Assembly: GCA_030145035.1 (NCBI GenBank)
Contig: JAQYWL010000506.1
Location: 1 to 5,484 of the forward strand
From: Desulfobacteria bacterium
GTDB taxonomy: Bacteria > Desulfobacterota > Desulfobacteria > Desulfobacterales > C00003060
Direction: 5' to 3'
Length of the DNA: 5,484 bases
Within the stretch, counting starts at the first letter, position 1, and each line of letters begins with the position of its first letter. Below, piece after piece: positions 1 through 5,445 of the stretch. A program made the translations under genes and the position numbers. The notes beneath the pieces were generated by a model. That model saw only the letters and a list, made by a program, of their open reading frames with translations. It made no database searches and was not told where the DNA came from.

Positions 1-301
1 ATATCCCAGCCTTATATAGGTTGATGATGTGTTTTTTGTCCGAATACATGGTAAAAACGATGATGCGAACATCAGGGTCAAACCCCTTTATTTGCAGGGC
101 CGACTCTGATCCGTTTGAATCAGGCATGGAAATATCCATGATCACCATATCCGGCTTTAAGGATTTGGCCTGCTTGACGGCCTGGTGGCCACTAGAGGCC
201 TCGCCTACCACCTCGAATTCCGGGTACCCACGTAAGGCACTCTTGAGTCCTTCTATGACCACCCAATGGTCATCCACTATGAGAATCTTTCTCCTGGACA
301 T
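1..301 (-). CDS. Response regulator, NarL/LuxR type, N-terminal receiver domain (3' part outside window)
   Basis: The first 100 codons of a response regulator are readable; the rest lies beyond the left edge. It begins MSRRKILIVDDHWVVIEGLK, giving the acidic pair D10-D11. The phospho-acceptor is D56 in VIMDISMPDSNG and the switch Thr is T84 in IIVFTMYSD. The piece ends in LYKAGI, just before the place where receivers of the NarL/FixJ class carry their conserved Lys (AGxxGYxxK). That spacing and the DDH start are typical of NarL/LuxR regulators with a C-terminal DNA-binding helix-turn-helix, which I infer but cannot see. ATG at 301 is chosen because receiver homology starts within four residues; the frame stays open upstream through a palindrome but has no better start. 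The Shine-Dalgarno site is weak (ACAGG). The gene follows an NtrC-type regulator on the same strand after a 416-bp gap, so it probably has its own promoter. Its cognate kinase is not visible. Confidence 0.92.
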   Translation of the reverse strand, partial: MSRRKILIVDDHWVVIEGLKSALRGYPEFEVVGEASSGHQAVKQAKSLKPDMVIMDISMPDSNGSESALQIKGFDPDVRIIVFTMYSDKKHIINLYKAGI

Positions 302-308
302 CAGCCTG

Positions 309-347
309 TCATTGCGAGTCCCGCTGTTAGCGGGACGAAGCAATCTC
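309..347. repeat. REP-like palindromic repeat next to the response regulator start
   Basis: An eight-base inverted repeat, GTCCCGCT (318-325) and AGCGGGAC (329-336), has a three-base loop. It is enclosed by an outer pair ATTGC (311-315) and GCAAT (340-344). The outer sequence (GTCATTGCGAG ... GAAGCAATCTC) matches the general form of dispersed palindromic repeats found in many environmental and deltaproteobacterial genomes; this is from memory, not a search. It ends about seven bases from the ATG of the leftward regulator and so would lie in its mRNA leader, where the hairpin could affect translation. Degenerate relatives may exist elsewhere in the window (the GAGCGAAGCGAA at about 4091-4102). 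Confidence 0.7.
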
Positions 348-480
348 AAGGGATTAATGACGACTTTATTTTGTCATTCACTATAGTTCCGAGGACTTGG
401 GAAAAATGTCCGTCAGTCAGAGATCGGATCGCTTATGGCTGAAGACCAAATATCGAACTGTGAAACTTAGGTTCTTGTCA

Positions 481-495
481 GCACAAAGTGTACCA
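481..495 (-). promoter_or_regulatory. Candidate sigma-54 promoter (-24/-12) for the NarL-type regulator
   Basis: Read leftward, the sequence is TGGTACACTTTGTGC. The invariant GG (494-493) and GC (482-481) are separated by exactly ten bases, as sigma-54 promoters require, and TGGxAC and TGC match the consensus TGGCAC-N5-TTGC. There are four departures from consensus at the less strict positions. It faces the partial response regulator, about 180 bases from its ATG, and the gene just upstream encodes a sigma-54 activator with an intact GAFTGA loop, which makes it plausible. A GG-N10-GC match can occur by chance, so this is tentative. Confidence 0.3.
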
Positions 496-680
496 AGGGA
501 AATGGATAGAGGCGGCATATTGCGAAATATTGTGTGATTACAGAGAGTTACGAAAAACAACGATGGAATGGGTTGCTAAAAAAAGCGTGAACCTTGGAGG
601 GGATATGAGAATATTGGCAGGCAAGAATCTCTGGGAAAAGCATTATTTCAGAATTACCATGTGAAACCAATAGGTTATCT

Positions 681-711
681 TTTTGATAATATTGTCACCC
701 AATTATCAAAA
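681..711 (-). terminator. AT-rich hairpin after the NtrC-type regulator gene; possible terminator or 3' end stabiliser
   Basis: TTTTGATAAT (681-690) and ATTATCAAAA (702-711) are perfect ten-base inverted repeats around an 11-base loop. The loop can extend the stem (ATTG with CAAT) if two bases bulge. The hairpin begins seven bases after the TAG stop of the leftward gene. It lacks the GC-rich stem and trailing T run of a textbook intrinsic terminator in the leftward direction, so its role as a terminator is uncertain. Its position immediately after the last codon is the main argument. Confidence 0.4.
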
Positions 712-717
712 CCTCGT

Positions 718-2079
718 CTAATTCTTCAATCCGAACTTTTTAATCCGGTATCGCAGCTTGTAAGCCGGCATATTCAAAAAGCGTGCAGCTTCTAAAACAT
801 TTCCTTGGGTCCGCTTCAGGGCTTCTTCAATTACGGTTTTCATCACTTCTTCATAATCAATACCATCCCTGGGAAGATCAAGCTTAAAGCCTTGGCCCTG
901 TTCTTCGTTCAGATTAGTGATAGAGGAGAGGTATTCTGGCAGGAGCGTGGGGCCATCTTCGAGAAGGATAATCCGCTCCACGGTGTTTCGAAGTTCCCGC
1001 ACATTTCCTGGCCAGCGATATCGGAGCAGGATCGTTCTTGCTTCAGGTGAAATCTTGACAAACTGCTTGCCAAATTTATGATCATAGTGGGCCATGAAAT
1101 GCTCGGCAAGAGGGATAATGTCATCTGGTCGTTCACGCAATAGTGGCACCTCTATTTTGACCACGTTAAGGCGATAGAAAAGGTCCTTTCTGAACAAAGC
1201 TTGTTCAACGGCCTTTTCAAGAACGGTGTTGGTGGCGGCAATAATTCTCGATGAAACAGCAATCTCCTTGGTTCCTCCCACCCTGTGAAATGTTCGATTC
1301 TCCAAAACGCCGAGCAATTTTGCCTGGGCCGAGAGCGGCATTGCCCCGATTTCATCCAAGAAAACCGTTCCGTCGGCTGATTGCTCAAAACGCCCTTTTT
1401 TTCCCTCGGCTCTGGCCCCCGTAAAGGCGCCCCGTTCATAGCCAAATAGTTCGCTTTCGACCAGGTCTTTTGCGATGGCCCCGCAGTTAACCGTGACAAA
1501 GGGACCGGGATCCGCCTTGCCGCTGTAATGTATGACCATAGCAAGAATCCCCTTTCCCGACCCGCTTTCACCGACAATCAAGACAGGCGTATCAACACTT
1601 TTCGACACCTTCCTGCCCATCTCAATCATCGCCTTGGCTTCAGAGCTCTGTCCAATCAGATCAAACTTATACCGGTCAATACACGGCTGTTGTATCACCC
1701 GGATCTGGTCCATCAAGCGCCTGCTTTCGAGGGCATTTTGCAAAGTGAGGAAGAGTTGTTGAGCATCAATCGGCTTTACCAGGTAATCGTAGGCCCCCAT
1801 TTTTACAGCCTCAACAATCGTTTTCACCTCCTCAACTGCAGTCACCATAATAACCATTGCATCAGGATCTTTGTCTTTCACACTTTTTAACACATCAATG
1901 CCGTTCATATCCGGAAGGCCGATATCAAGCAGGATCAAATCCGGCCTTTCCTGGTGAAAAAGCTTTAATGCCTCTGCACCCTGTTCTGCGGTGATGATAC
2001 TGTACTTTCCTTCAAGGGCCATCGAAAGGGCATTCCTCACGCTCTTTTCATCATCTACTATGAGAATGCTTGCGCCCAT
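718..2079 (-). CDS. NtrC-family sigma-54-dependent response regulator (receiver, AAA+, Fis-type HTH)
   Basis: A 453-residue cytoplasmic transcription activator of the usual length and layout for the NtrC/AtoC/ZraR group. The receiver domain (about 1-120) has D9-D10, phospho-acceptor D52 in LLDIGLPDMNG, T80 and K102. The AAA+ domain (about 140-375) has Walker A GESGSGKG (170-177), an intact sigma-54-contacting loop GAFTGA (217-222), Walker B VFLDEIG with D242 and E243, likely arginine fingers R297 and R303, and the sensor II motif WPGNVREL (356-363). The C-terminus (about 409-450, GNVLEAARFLNMPAYKLRYR) is a Fis-type helix-turn-helix. It should be phosphorylated by the kinase encoded immediately upstream and then remodel sigma-54 holoenzyme at target promoters. 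ATG 2079 overlaps the kinase stop codon by one base, and GGGAGG lies eight bases ahead. Walker A is followed by Gly rather than the usual Glu (GTGKE). The regulon cannot be read from sequence, so no gene symbol is given. Confidence 0.96.
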   Translation of the reverse strand: MGASILIVDDEKSVRNALSMALEGKYSIITAEQGAEALKLFHQERPDLILLDIGLPDMNGIDVLKSVKDKDPDAMVIMVTAVEEVKTIVEAVKMGAYDYLVKPIDAQQLFLTLQNALESRRLMDQIRVIQQPCIDRYKFDLIGQSSEAKAMIEMGRKVSKSVDTPVLIVGESGSGKGILAMVIHYSGKADPGPFVTVNCGAIAKDLVESELFGYERGAFTGARAEGKKGRFEQSADGTVFLDEIGAMPLSAQAKLLGVLENRTFHRVGGTKEIAVSSRIIAATNTVLEKAVEQALFRKDLFYRLNVVKIEVPLLRERPDDIIPLAEHFMAHYDHKFGKQFVKISPEARTILLRYRWPGNVRELRNTVERIILLEDGPTLLPEYLSSITNLNEEQGQGFKLDLPRDGIDYEEVMKTVIEEALKRTQGNVLEAARFLNMPAYKLRYRIKKFGLKN

Positions 2080-3644
2080 TATCCATTCCTCCCAATGGCG
2101 GGAAGCTCGATAGTGAATGTCGTTCCCTCGTCCGGTTTGCTCTCAAACGAGATGACCCCGCCATGACGTTCTATGATCTGGTGGGATATGGCCAGCCCCA
2201 ATCCTGTGCCGGTGGCCTTGGTCGTGAAAAACGGGTTGAAAATGCTTTCCGCGTGTTCCCGTTTGATTCCAGGACCGGCGTCCTTCACGTTTATGATCAC
2301 GATCCTACGACCCTTGTGAAAAAATGATATTCCTTTTCTGGCGGTGACGCTCAGGACACCCCCTCTGCTCATCGCATCAATGGCATTTGAAACTAAATTG
2401 TTTATGACTTGCTGGAGTTCTACGGGATCCCCGACAATGCTTGGGTGGCTCTCCTCCAAGGACAATTCCAATCGGATCTTTGACTTCCGGATTTTCGCAG
2501 ACCACAGTTTAAGGTTCTCGTGGATCAGAGTATTTACGTCTATCTCCCTCGAAGATGCAGCTGACGGTTTTGCAAACTCGAGTACCCGCTTTATGATCGC
2601 GGCTATCTTGTTTATATCGTCCTTGATATGACCGAGAACCTCCAGCTCCATATCGCTCTGGTCAAACTTGTTTTTATCACACAAAATGTCCACAAACAGG
2701 CTAACAGCAGCCAGAGGATTTCTGATCTCGTGTGCGATGCCACCTGAAAGCTGCCCTAAAGAGGCCAGGCGGTTGGCGCGAATCAATTGTTCCTCGATTT
2801 TCTTCTTCTCGGTGATGTCACTTATGCGGATAATAGCACCGGTCACCTCGCCCTCCTCTTGTTGGAGCGGGTATATTATAACTTGCTCAAACCTACCAGG
2901 ATGGATGACGCTGCTTTGTTCAAATGTCTTACCCTGATCGCTTAGAACTGCCGAAGGGATTTTACACCCCTCGCACGGGCTTGATTTTCCCATGAAGGCC
3001 TTGAAACAGCATTTGGCGTCAACCTCCTCAAGTCGACGTACCCCATAGTATTTCATAGCAGCATCGTTTAGCATCTGAACTGATAGGTCACTGCCCAGCA
3101 TTATCAAGGGCTCTGAAATCCCGTCAAAGACTGCCTGGAGCATGCTCTTGCTTTTGCGGAGGGCCTCCCCCGCCCGCTTGCGTTTGCTAACATCGGTAGC
3201 GAAATGGATGACTCGGGCAAGACAACCTGTATCATCATGCATCGGTGTGCAGGAGACCAGAAATGTGCCACCGAGTGTTTCTATTTCCATTTCGATCGTT
3301 TCGAAATGACCAGAGATTAGCATCTTCTCCATCGGACACCATTTGGGAGGTTCGTTGGTCCTGTGGAAGATCTCGTAACATTTTTTGTCACACAGTTCCT
3401 TTTCAGACCTGCCCGTCGCTTTCACCGTGGCGCGGTTGGCTGCTAACACGCGGTGTTGGGGATCGAGGATCAAGGTTGAGTGCCCAATGGTCTGAAAAAT
3501 ATCCTCCCACTCTCGGTGTGCATGTCGAAGCTCCTCCTCCGCTGACTTGCGCCCGGCTTCTGATGCTTCCAATTCGGCAACCCGTTGGCGCGTTTCTGCC
3601 AATTCGTCTATGAGTTGCTCTTTTGTCTTATCTTCATCTTTCAT
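2079..3644 (-). CDS. Cytosolic PAS-PAS sensor histidine kinase
   Basis: A 521-residue soluble sensor kinase: no membrane segment or signal peptide is visible. After a charged coiled coil (about 1-45) come two PAS domains (about 46-155 and 165-280). A HisKA domain follows, with the phospho-acceptor H305 in GGIAHEIRNPLAA, then a HATPase_c domain with the N box (NNLVSNAIDA, N420), G1 DAGPGI (455-460), the FNPFFTTK motif (469-476), G2 GTGLGL (479-484) and G3 EGTTF (506-510). All catalytic motifs are intact, so it should autophosphorylate and pass phosphate to D52 of the NtrC-type regulator encoded next. Both PAS domains carry a Cys cluster (C85, C89, C103; and C212, C213, C224, C227), which hints at redox or metal sensing; the ligand is unknown. 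The start is ATG 3644, because GGAGG sits six bases upstream; an in-frame GTG at 3659 would add only five residues and would put that GGAGG inside the gene. The stop shares one base with the regulator's ATG, so translational coupling is likely. Confidence 0.95.
   Translation of the reverse strand: MKDEDKTKEQLIDELAETRQRVAELEASEAGRKSAEEELRHAHREWEDIFQTIGHSTLILDPQHRVLAANRATVKATGRSEKELCDKKCYEIFHRTNEPPKWCPMEKMLISGHFETIEMEIETLGGTFLVSCTPMHDDTGCLARVIHFATDVSKRKRAGEALRKSKSMLQAVFDGISEPLIMLGSDLSVQMLNDAAMKYYGVRRLEEVDAKCCFKAFMGKSSPCEGCKIPSAVLSDQGKTFEQSSVIHPGRFEQVIIYPLQQEEGEVTGAIIRISDITEKKKIEEQLIRANRLASLGQLSGGIAHEIRNPLAAVSLFVDILCDKNKFDQSDMELEVLGHIKDDINKIAAIIKRVLEFAKPSAASSREIDVNTLIHENLKLWSAKIRKSKIRLELSLEESHPSIVGDPVELQQVINNLVSNAIDAMSRGGVLSVTARKGISFFHKGRRIVIINVKDAGPGIKREHAESIFNPFFTTKATGTGLGLAISHQIIERHGGVISFESKPDEGTTFTIELPAIGRNG
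2088..2093 (-). promoter_or_regulatory. Ribosome-binding site of the NtrC-type regulator, inside the kinase gene
   Basis: GGGAGG read leftward, eight bases before ATG 2079. It lies in the last codons of the kinase gene, whose TAA overlaps the ATG (TAATG), the usual arrangement for coupled translation of a kinase and its regulator. Confidence 0.8.
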
Positions 3645-3650
3645 GCTGAA

Positions 3651-3655
3651 CCTCC
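3651..3655 (-). promoter_or_regulatory. Ribosome-binding site deciding the kinase start
   Basis: GGAGG read leftward with a six-base spacer to ATG 3644. This strong site decides for the ATG over the in-frame GTG at 3659, which would lie upstream of it. Confidence 0.85.
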
Positions 3656-3747
3656 ACACCTCATTCCTGAGAAATGGGATTTTGTGGCAATCAGTTCATG
3701 GCTCCCTCAGATAAGGGTTGAAATATATTCTCCTGAATTTATAGAAA

Positions 3748-3775
3748 AATATCACGAAACCAAATAATGCGTCAA
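3748..3775 (-). promoter_or_regulatory. Candidate sigma-70 promoter for the kinase-regulator operon
   Basis: Read leftward, TTGACG (3775 to 3770) and GATATT (3753 to 3748) are separated by 16 bases. The -35 matches five of six consensus bases and the -10 four of six. It is about 100 bases ahead of the kinase ATG in an AT-rich stretch. No sigma-54 signature with GG-N10-GC and good flanks is seen here. Tentative. Confidence 0.35.
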
Positions 3776-3802
3776 GGATATCAGCTCTGACGCGCATCTT
3801 AC

Positions 3803-3831
3803 CCCTCACCCTGTCCCACCGGAGGAGAGGG
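3803..3831. repeat. C/G-rich imperfect palindrome, dispersed-repeat type
   Basis: CCCTCACCCTGTCCC followed by ACCGGAGGAGAGGG forms an imperfect hairpin with end pairs CCCTC (3803-3807) and GAGGG (3827-3831). The form (CCCTCACCCT ... GGGGAGAGGG) resembles a very common intergenic repeat of environmental bacterial genomes; this is recognised from memory, not by search. Confidence 0.5.
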
Positions 3832-3916
3832 AACTAATTGATCGTCTCGGAATTTCTACAAGATATTGAAATTACAGCTATTTATCGATGCTATTGCAGG
3901 TTCGATCAAGGAATAA

Positions 3917-4084
3917 TGGAATGATGTAATATTGGAATGATGTAAAAGAAAAAAAGACCAAAAGCCGACTTCGCCATAGTAGCCCTGGCTACGACGGCTG
4001 AATCCTCTTACACCCAACATGAGCGCAAGCTTCACTACGTGTCCACCATTCCAATATTCCAGTATTCCAGTATTCCAGTATTCC
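3917..4084. repeat. Composite element: inverted octamer-based repeats around a hairpin
   Basis: The right arm is a tandem array of eight-base units: ACCATTCC (4045-4052), AATATTCC (4053-4060) and three exact copies of AGTATTCC (4061-4084). The left arm (3917-3944) is built of the same words in the opposite orientation. Aligned as an inverted repeat, 3917-3944 and 4042-4069 agree at 23 of 28 positions, so the pair can form a long stem with a loop of about 97 bases. The loop holds a nested palindrome (3963-3999). Read in one frame the array gives the repetitive LEYWNTGI peptide often seen in spurious predicted proteins. It may be a MITE-like or REP-derived element; no target-site duplication is evident. 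Confidence 0.55.
3963..3999. repeat. Nested palindrome inside the composite repeat
   Basis: The central palindrome GTAGCC-CT-GGCTAC (3979-3992) is enclosed by the outer pair AGCCG (3963-3967) and CGGCT (3995-3999), with unpaired bases between. The family resemblance is to the common environmental repeat containing GTAGCCCTGGCTACG; this is from memory. Confidence 0.55.
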
Positions 4085-4227
4085 AATTGTGAGCGAAGCG
4101 AACTAACTTGAAGAGGCACTGTCAATCTGACGCTGAGTACACTGCTTCGGCTGTGCGAGATTTTCGAAGTAAAGCATTTTGAAACAAATCTGAAATTAAT
4201 CAGGTGGGATCGCAGCCCCCCTTTTCC

Positions 4228-4255
4228 TTGACACACCCAGGGAGGGTCTGATAAT
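4228..4255 (+). promoter_or_regulatory. Sigma-70 promoter of mobA
   Basis: A perfect -35 box TTGACA (4228-4233) and a -10 box GATAAT (4250-4255, five of six matches) are separated by 16 bases. Transcription would start near 4262, giving a leader of about 55 bases that contains the hairpin at 4275-4299. It is the best promoter in the window and faces only mobA. Confidence 0.65.
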
Positions 4256-4274
4256 TTTTGCTACAAGATCAAGT

Positions 4275-4299
4275 TATAAAATCGCTGCGCGATTTTATA
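4275..4299 (+). promoter_or_regulatory. Leader hairpin of mobA, abutting the ribosome-binding site
   Basis: TATAAAATCGC and GCGATTTTATA form a perfect 11-base inverted repeat with a three-base loop (TGC). The last paired base is the first A of AGGAG (4299-4303), and a run of six T follows (4305-4310). It could partly mask the ribosome-binding site, act as a weak attenuator, or simply be a dispersed palindrome. The stem is AT-rich and the gap to the T run is five bases, so a plain terminator is unlikely. Confidence 0.5.
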
Positions 4300-4320
4300 G
4301 GAGCTTTTTTGATGTCGTGA
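4299..4320 (+). promoter_or_regulatory. Ribosome-binding site and two-codon ORF ahead of mobA
   Basis: AGGAG (4299-4303) has an ideal eight-base spacing to ATG 4312, but that ATG opens only Met-Ser-stop (ATG TCG TGA). The TGA at 4318-4320 overlaps the GTG at 4317 that begins the mobA frame, 13 bases after AGGAG. Initiation of mobA may therefore rely on termination and re-initiation at the overlapping GTG, or on the long spacing alone. Confidence 0.45.
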
Positions 4321-4937
4321 AATATCCTTGTTCGGGAATCATCTTGTCAGGCGGGTTGAATACACGGATGGGAGGCAAGAACAAGGCCTTTCTTTCCGTA
4401 GGAAGTCACACGATCATGGACCGCCTTTACAACACCTTTCAGGGGCTTTTCGATGAAGTCTTGCTGGTCACGAATAACACTCTTCAATATCTCTCATGGG
4501 ACTTGACGATCGTAACGGATCTTTTTCCAATACGCAGCTCTCTGACCGGCATCCATGCGGGGCTGTTTCACGCCTCAGCGCCCCATGCTTTCATTACGGC
4601 CTGTGACACGCCATTCTTGAAAAAGGAATTAATCAGGGCTCTTTTGGAGGAGCTTGAACCAAAGTGGGATGTAATCATACCCGTCACCGAGGAAGGTAAT
4701 GAGCCCTTGTGCGCCATTTATTCAAAGCGTTGCATCAAACCGATTGAGCATCAGCTCAAAAACGAAGCCCCCAAGATCCTGAACTTCTTTCCAAACGTCA
4801 AGGTCAAAGAGATCCCGGAAGCGCAACTCAGATCAGCAGACCCCCACCTCATTTCCTTCTTTAACATTAATACGCCGGAAGAATTCACCGCCTCTGAGAA
4901 GCTTCTACGCGCAGATTTGGGTCAACCTTTGAGATAG
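4317..4937 (+). CDS. mobA: Molybdenum cofactor guanylyltransferase
   Basis: This 206-residue cytoplasmic enzyme (family length about 190-210) joins GMP from GTP to Mo-molybdopterin, giving the guanine dinucleotide form of the cofactor used by DMSO-reductase-family enzymes such as formate dehydrogenases and nitrate reductases. Visible motifs are the N-terminal nucleotide-binding loop LSGGLNTRMGGKNKAFL (10-26, with K23), DLFPIRSSLTGIHAGL (68-83, equivalent to the usual GPLxGI segment), the metal-binding ACDTPF (95-100, D97), PLCAIY (130-135) and the C-terminal NINTPEE (183-189). Differences from the common pattern are Asn before K23, where Asp is usual, and RSSLTGI for GPLAGI; neither clearly destroys function. 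The start is GTG 4317, since homology begins about five residues later and no in-frame ATG lies closer; the only nearby ATG (4312) is out of frame. It is a single gene with its own promoter, divergent from the kinase operon, with no other cofactor gene beside it. It is not the plasmid relaxase also named MobA. Confidence 0.93.
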   Translation: MKYPCSGIILSGGLNTRMGGKNKAFLSVGSHTIMDRLYNTFQGLFDEVLLVTNNTLQYLSWDLTIVTDLFPIRSSLTGIHAGLFHASAPHAFITACDTPFLKKELIRALLEELEPKWDVIIPVTEEGNEPLCAIYSKRCIKPIEHQLKNEAPKILNFFPNVKVKEIPEAQLRSADPHLISFFNINTPEEFTASEKLLRADLGQPLR

Positions 4938-5026
4938 GACAAAATTTGCCGTAATCTCCTGGACCATTTTTTACCAATTTGTCCATCAAATTAAATGTCC
5001 CATATCAAGGGCTGGCCCCGATTTCC

Positions 5027-5421
5027 GATCCTGGTTCGGGCTGGGGCAATGCAAGGAAGAGGAGAGACAGCTTGCAACATCAAAAGACGAAGGCTTATGC
5101 CACTATATCGGTGAATATTGTTCAGAGGAATGGGATTTAGGATTTACCAAAATTTGCGTCGAGCATAAGAAAACGTATTGCTGTTTCAACTCCAAGCTTT
5201 CACGGATCGTTCATGAACAGGGAAGGCCGCAGTTGCAAGGAGACATCAGCAGTTGGGGCGGACCTGAGAGCCCCAATTGCCGGGGGTTTACCCCGGAGGA
5301 ATTTCAGATGCTTGATTTTTCCAGGATAGACCTGTCTGAATGGTACGGTGATGGTGTATTGTAAACAGATCTCTTTGATGCGTTTGGAACGATCAAAAAA
5401 GAGCTCTCGCAACAATTCTAA
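5027..5421 (+). pseudogene. traN: Conjugal transfer protein TraN, C-terminal remnant
   Basis: The frame from 5038 to 5361 gives the Cys-rich C-terminal region of TraN, the outer-membrane mating-pair stabilisation protein of F-type conjugation systems. Recognised segments are CKEEERQLA (from 5050), CHYIGEYC (5098-5121), KTYCCFNSKLSRIVHEQGRP (5170-5229), PNCRGFTPEEFQ (5272-5307) and LDFSRIDLSEWY (5311-5346). The Cys spacing is that of the family as I remember it. Full TraN proteins are many hundreds of residues, and here over three quarters are missing. No ATG, GTG or TTG start precedes the homology in frame. The adjacent frame reads DPGSGWGN (5027-5050), typical of the sequence just before this region, and meets the other frame at 5050, which points to a frameshift with a small deletion. 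After TAA 5362 the same frame continues as TDLFDAFGTIKKELSQQF to a second TAA at 5419, so the first stop may be a nonsense mutation. It begins about 90 bases after mobA. Confidence 0.8.
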
Positions 5422-5445
5422 ACGCTTGTGGCACAAATCCTGATC

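Larger units (their letters stand above)
302..717. other. Intergenic region between the two response regulator genes
   Basis: No convincing gene lies here. From left to right it holds a REP-like palindrome (309-347), a candidate leftward sigma-54 promoter (481-495) and an AT-rich hairpin (681-711). On the plus strand a frame runs from a GTG at 488 to TGA at 662-664 (58 codons). It contains an internal ATG at 605 preceded by a good GGAGGGG ribosome-binding sequence, which would give a 19-residue peptide. Neither product resembles anything I know, and the residue composition (many Cys, Tyr, Trp) is not gene-like, so I leave both uncalled. A leftward TATAGT (385 to 380) could be a -10 box, but no matching -35 is visible. 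Confidence 0.6.
3660..4316. other. Divergent intergenic region filled with repeat remnants
   Basis: This region separates the leftward kinase from the rightward mobA and has no credible gene. Next to the kinase is an AT-rich leader with a weak promoter candidate. Then come a C/G-rich palindrome (3803-3831), an inverted pair of octamer-based repeats (3917-3944 and 4042-4084) enclosing a hairpin (3963-3999), about 140 bases without recognised structure, and the mobA promoter and leader hairpin. A 126-codon minus-strand frame (4236 to 3856) spans the repeats, but it reads through them as LEYWNTGILEYWN and is judged spurious. Confidence 0.7.

Noticed and set aside
21..386. 121-codon plus-strand frame at the left edge
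   Set aside because: It is the antisense of the receiver domain encoded on the minus strand and continues into the REP-like repeat.
488..664. 58-codon plus-strand frame from a GTG, with an internal ATG at 605 behind GGAGGGG
   Set aside because: No similarity to known proteins and atypical composition; the good RBS-like sequence is the only support, so it is only mentioned in the gap entry.
3684..3712. Possible sigma-54 promoter near the kinase start (leftward GCCATGAACTGATTGC)
   Set aside because: It has GC instead of the invariant GG at -24, so it fails the basic requirement.
3856..4236. 126-codon minus-strand frame containing LEYWNTGILEYWN
   Set aside because: It is produced by the octamer repeat and the palindromes read in one frame; composition is repetitive and no domain is seen. 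It also covers the repeat element rather than a gene.
4317..4937. Interpreting mobA as the plasmid mobilisation relaxase because TraN lies next door
   Set aside because: The protein has guanylyltransferase motifs (LSGG...RMGG, ACDTPF, NTPEE) and none of the relaxase His triad motifs.
4937..4984. Inverted repeat GGACAAAATT / AATTTGTCC directly after the mobA stop, as terminator
   Set aside because: Loop of 29 bases, one bulge, AT-rich stem and no T run after it; too weak to call.
5200..5436. 78-codon minus-strand frame
   Set aside because: It lies opposite the TraN homology, which is clear on the plus strand; the frame is an antisense shadow.
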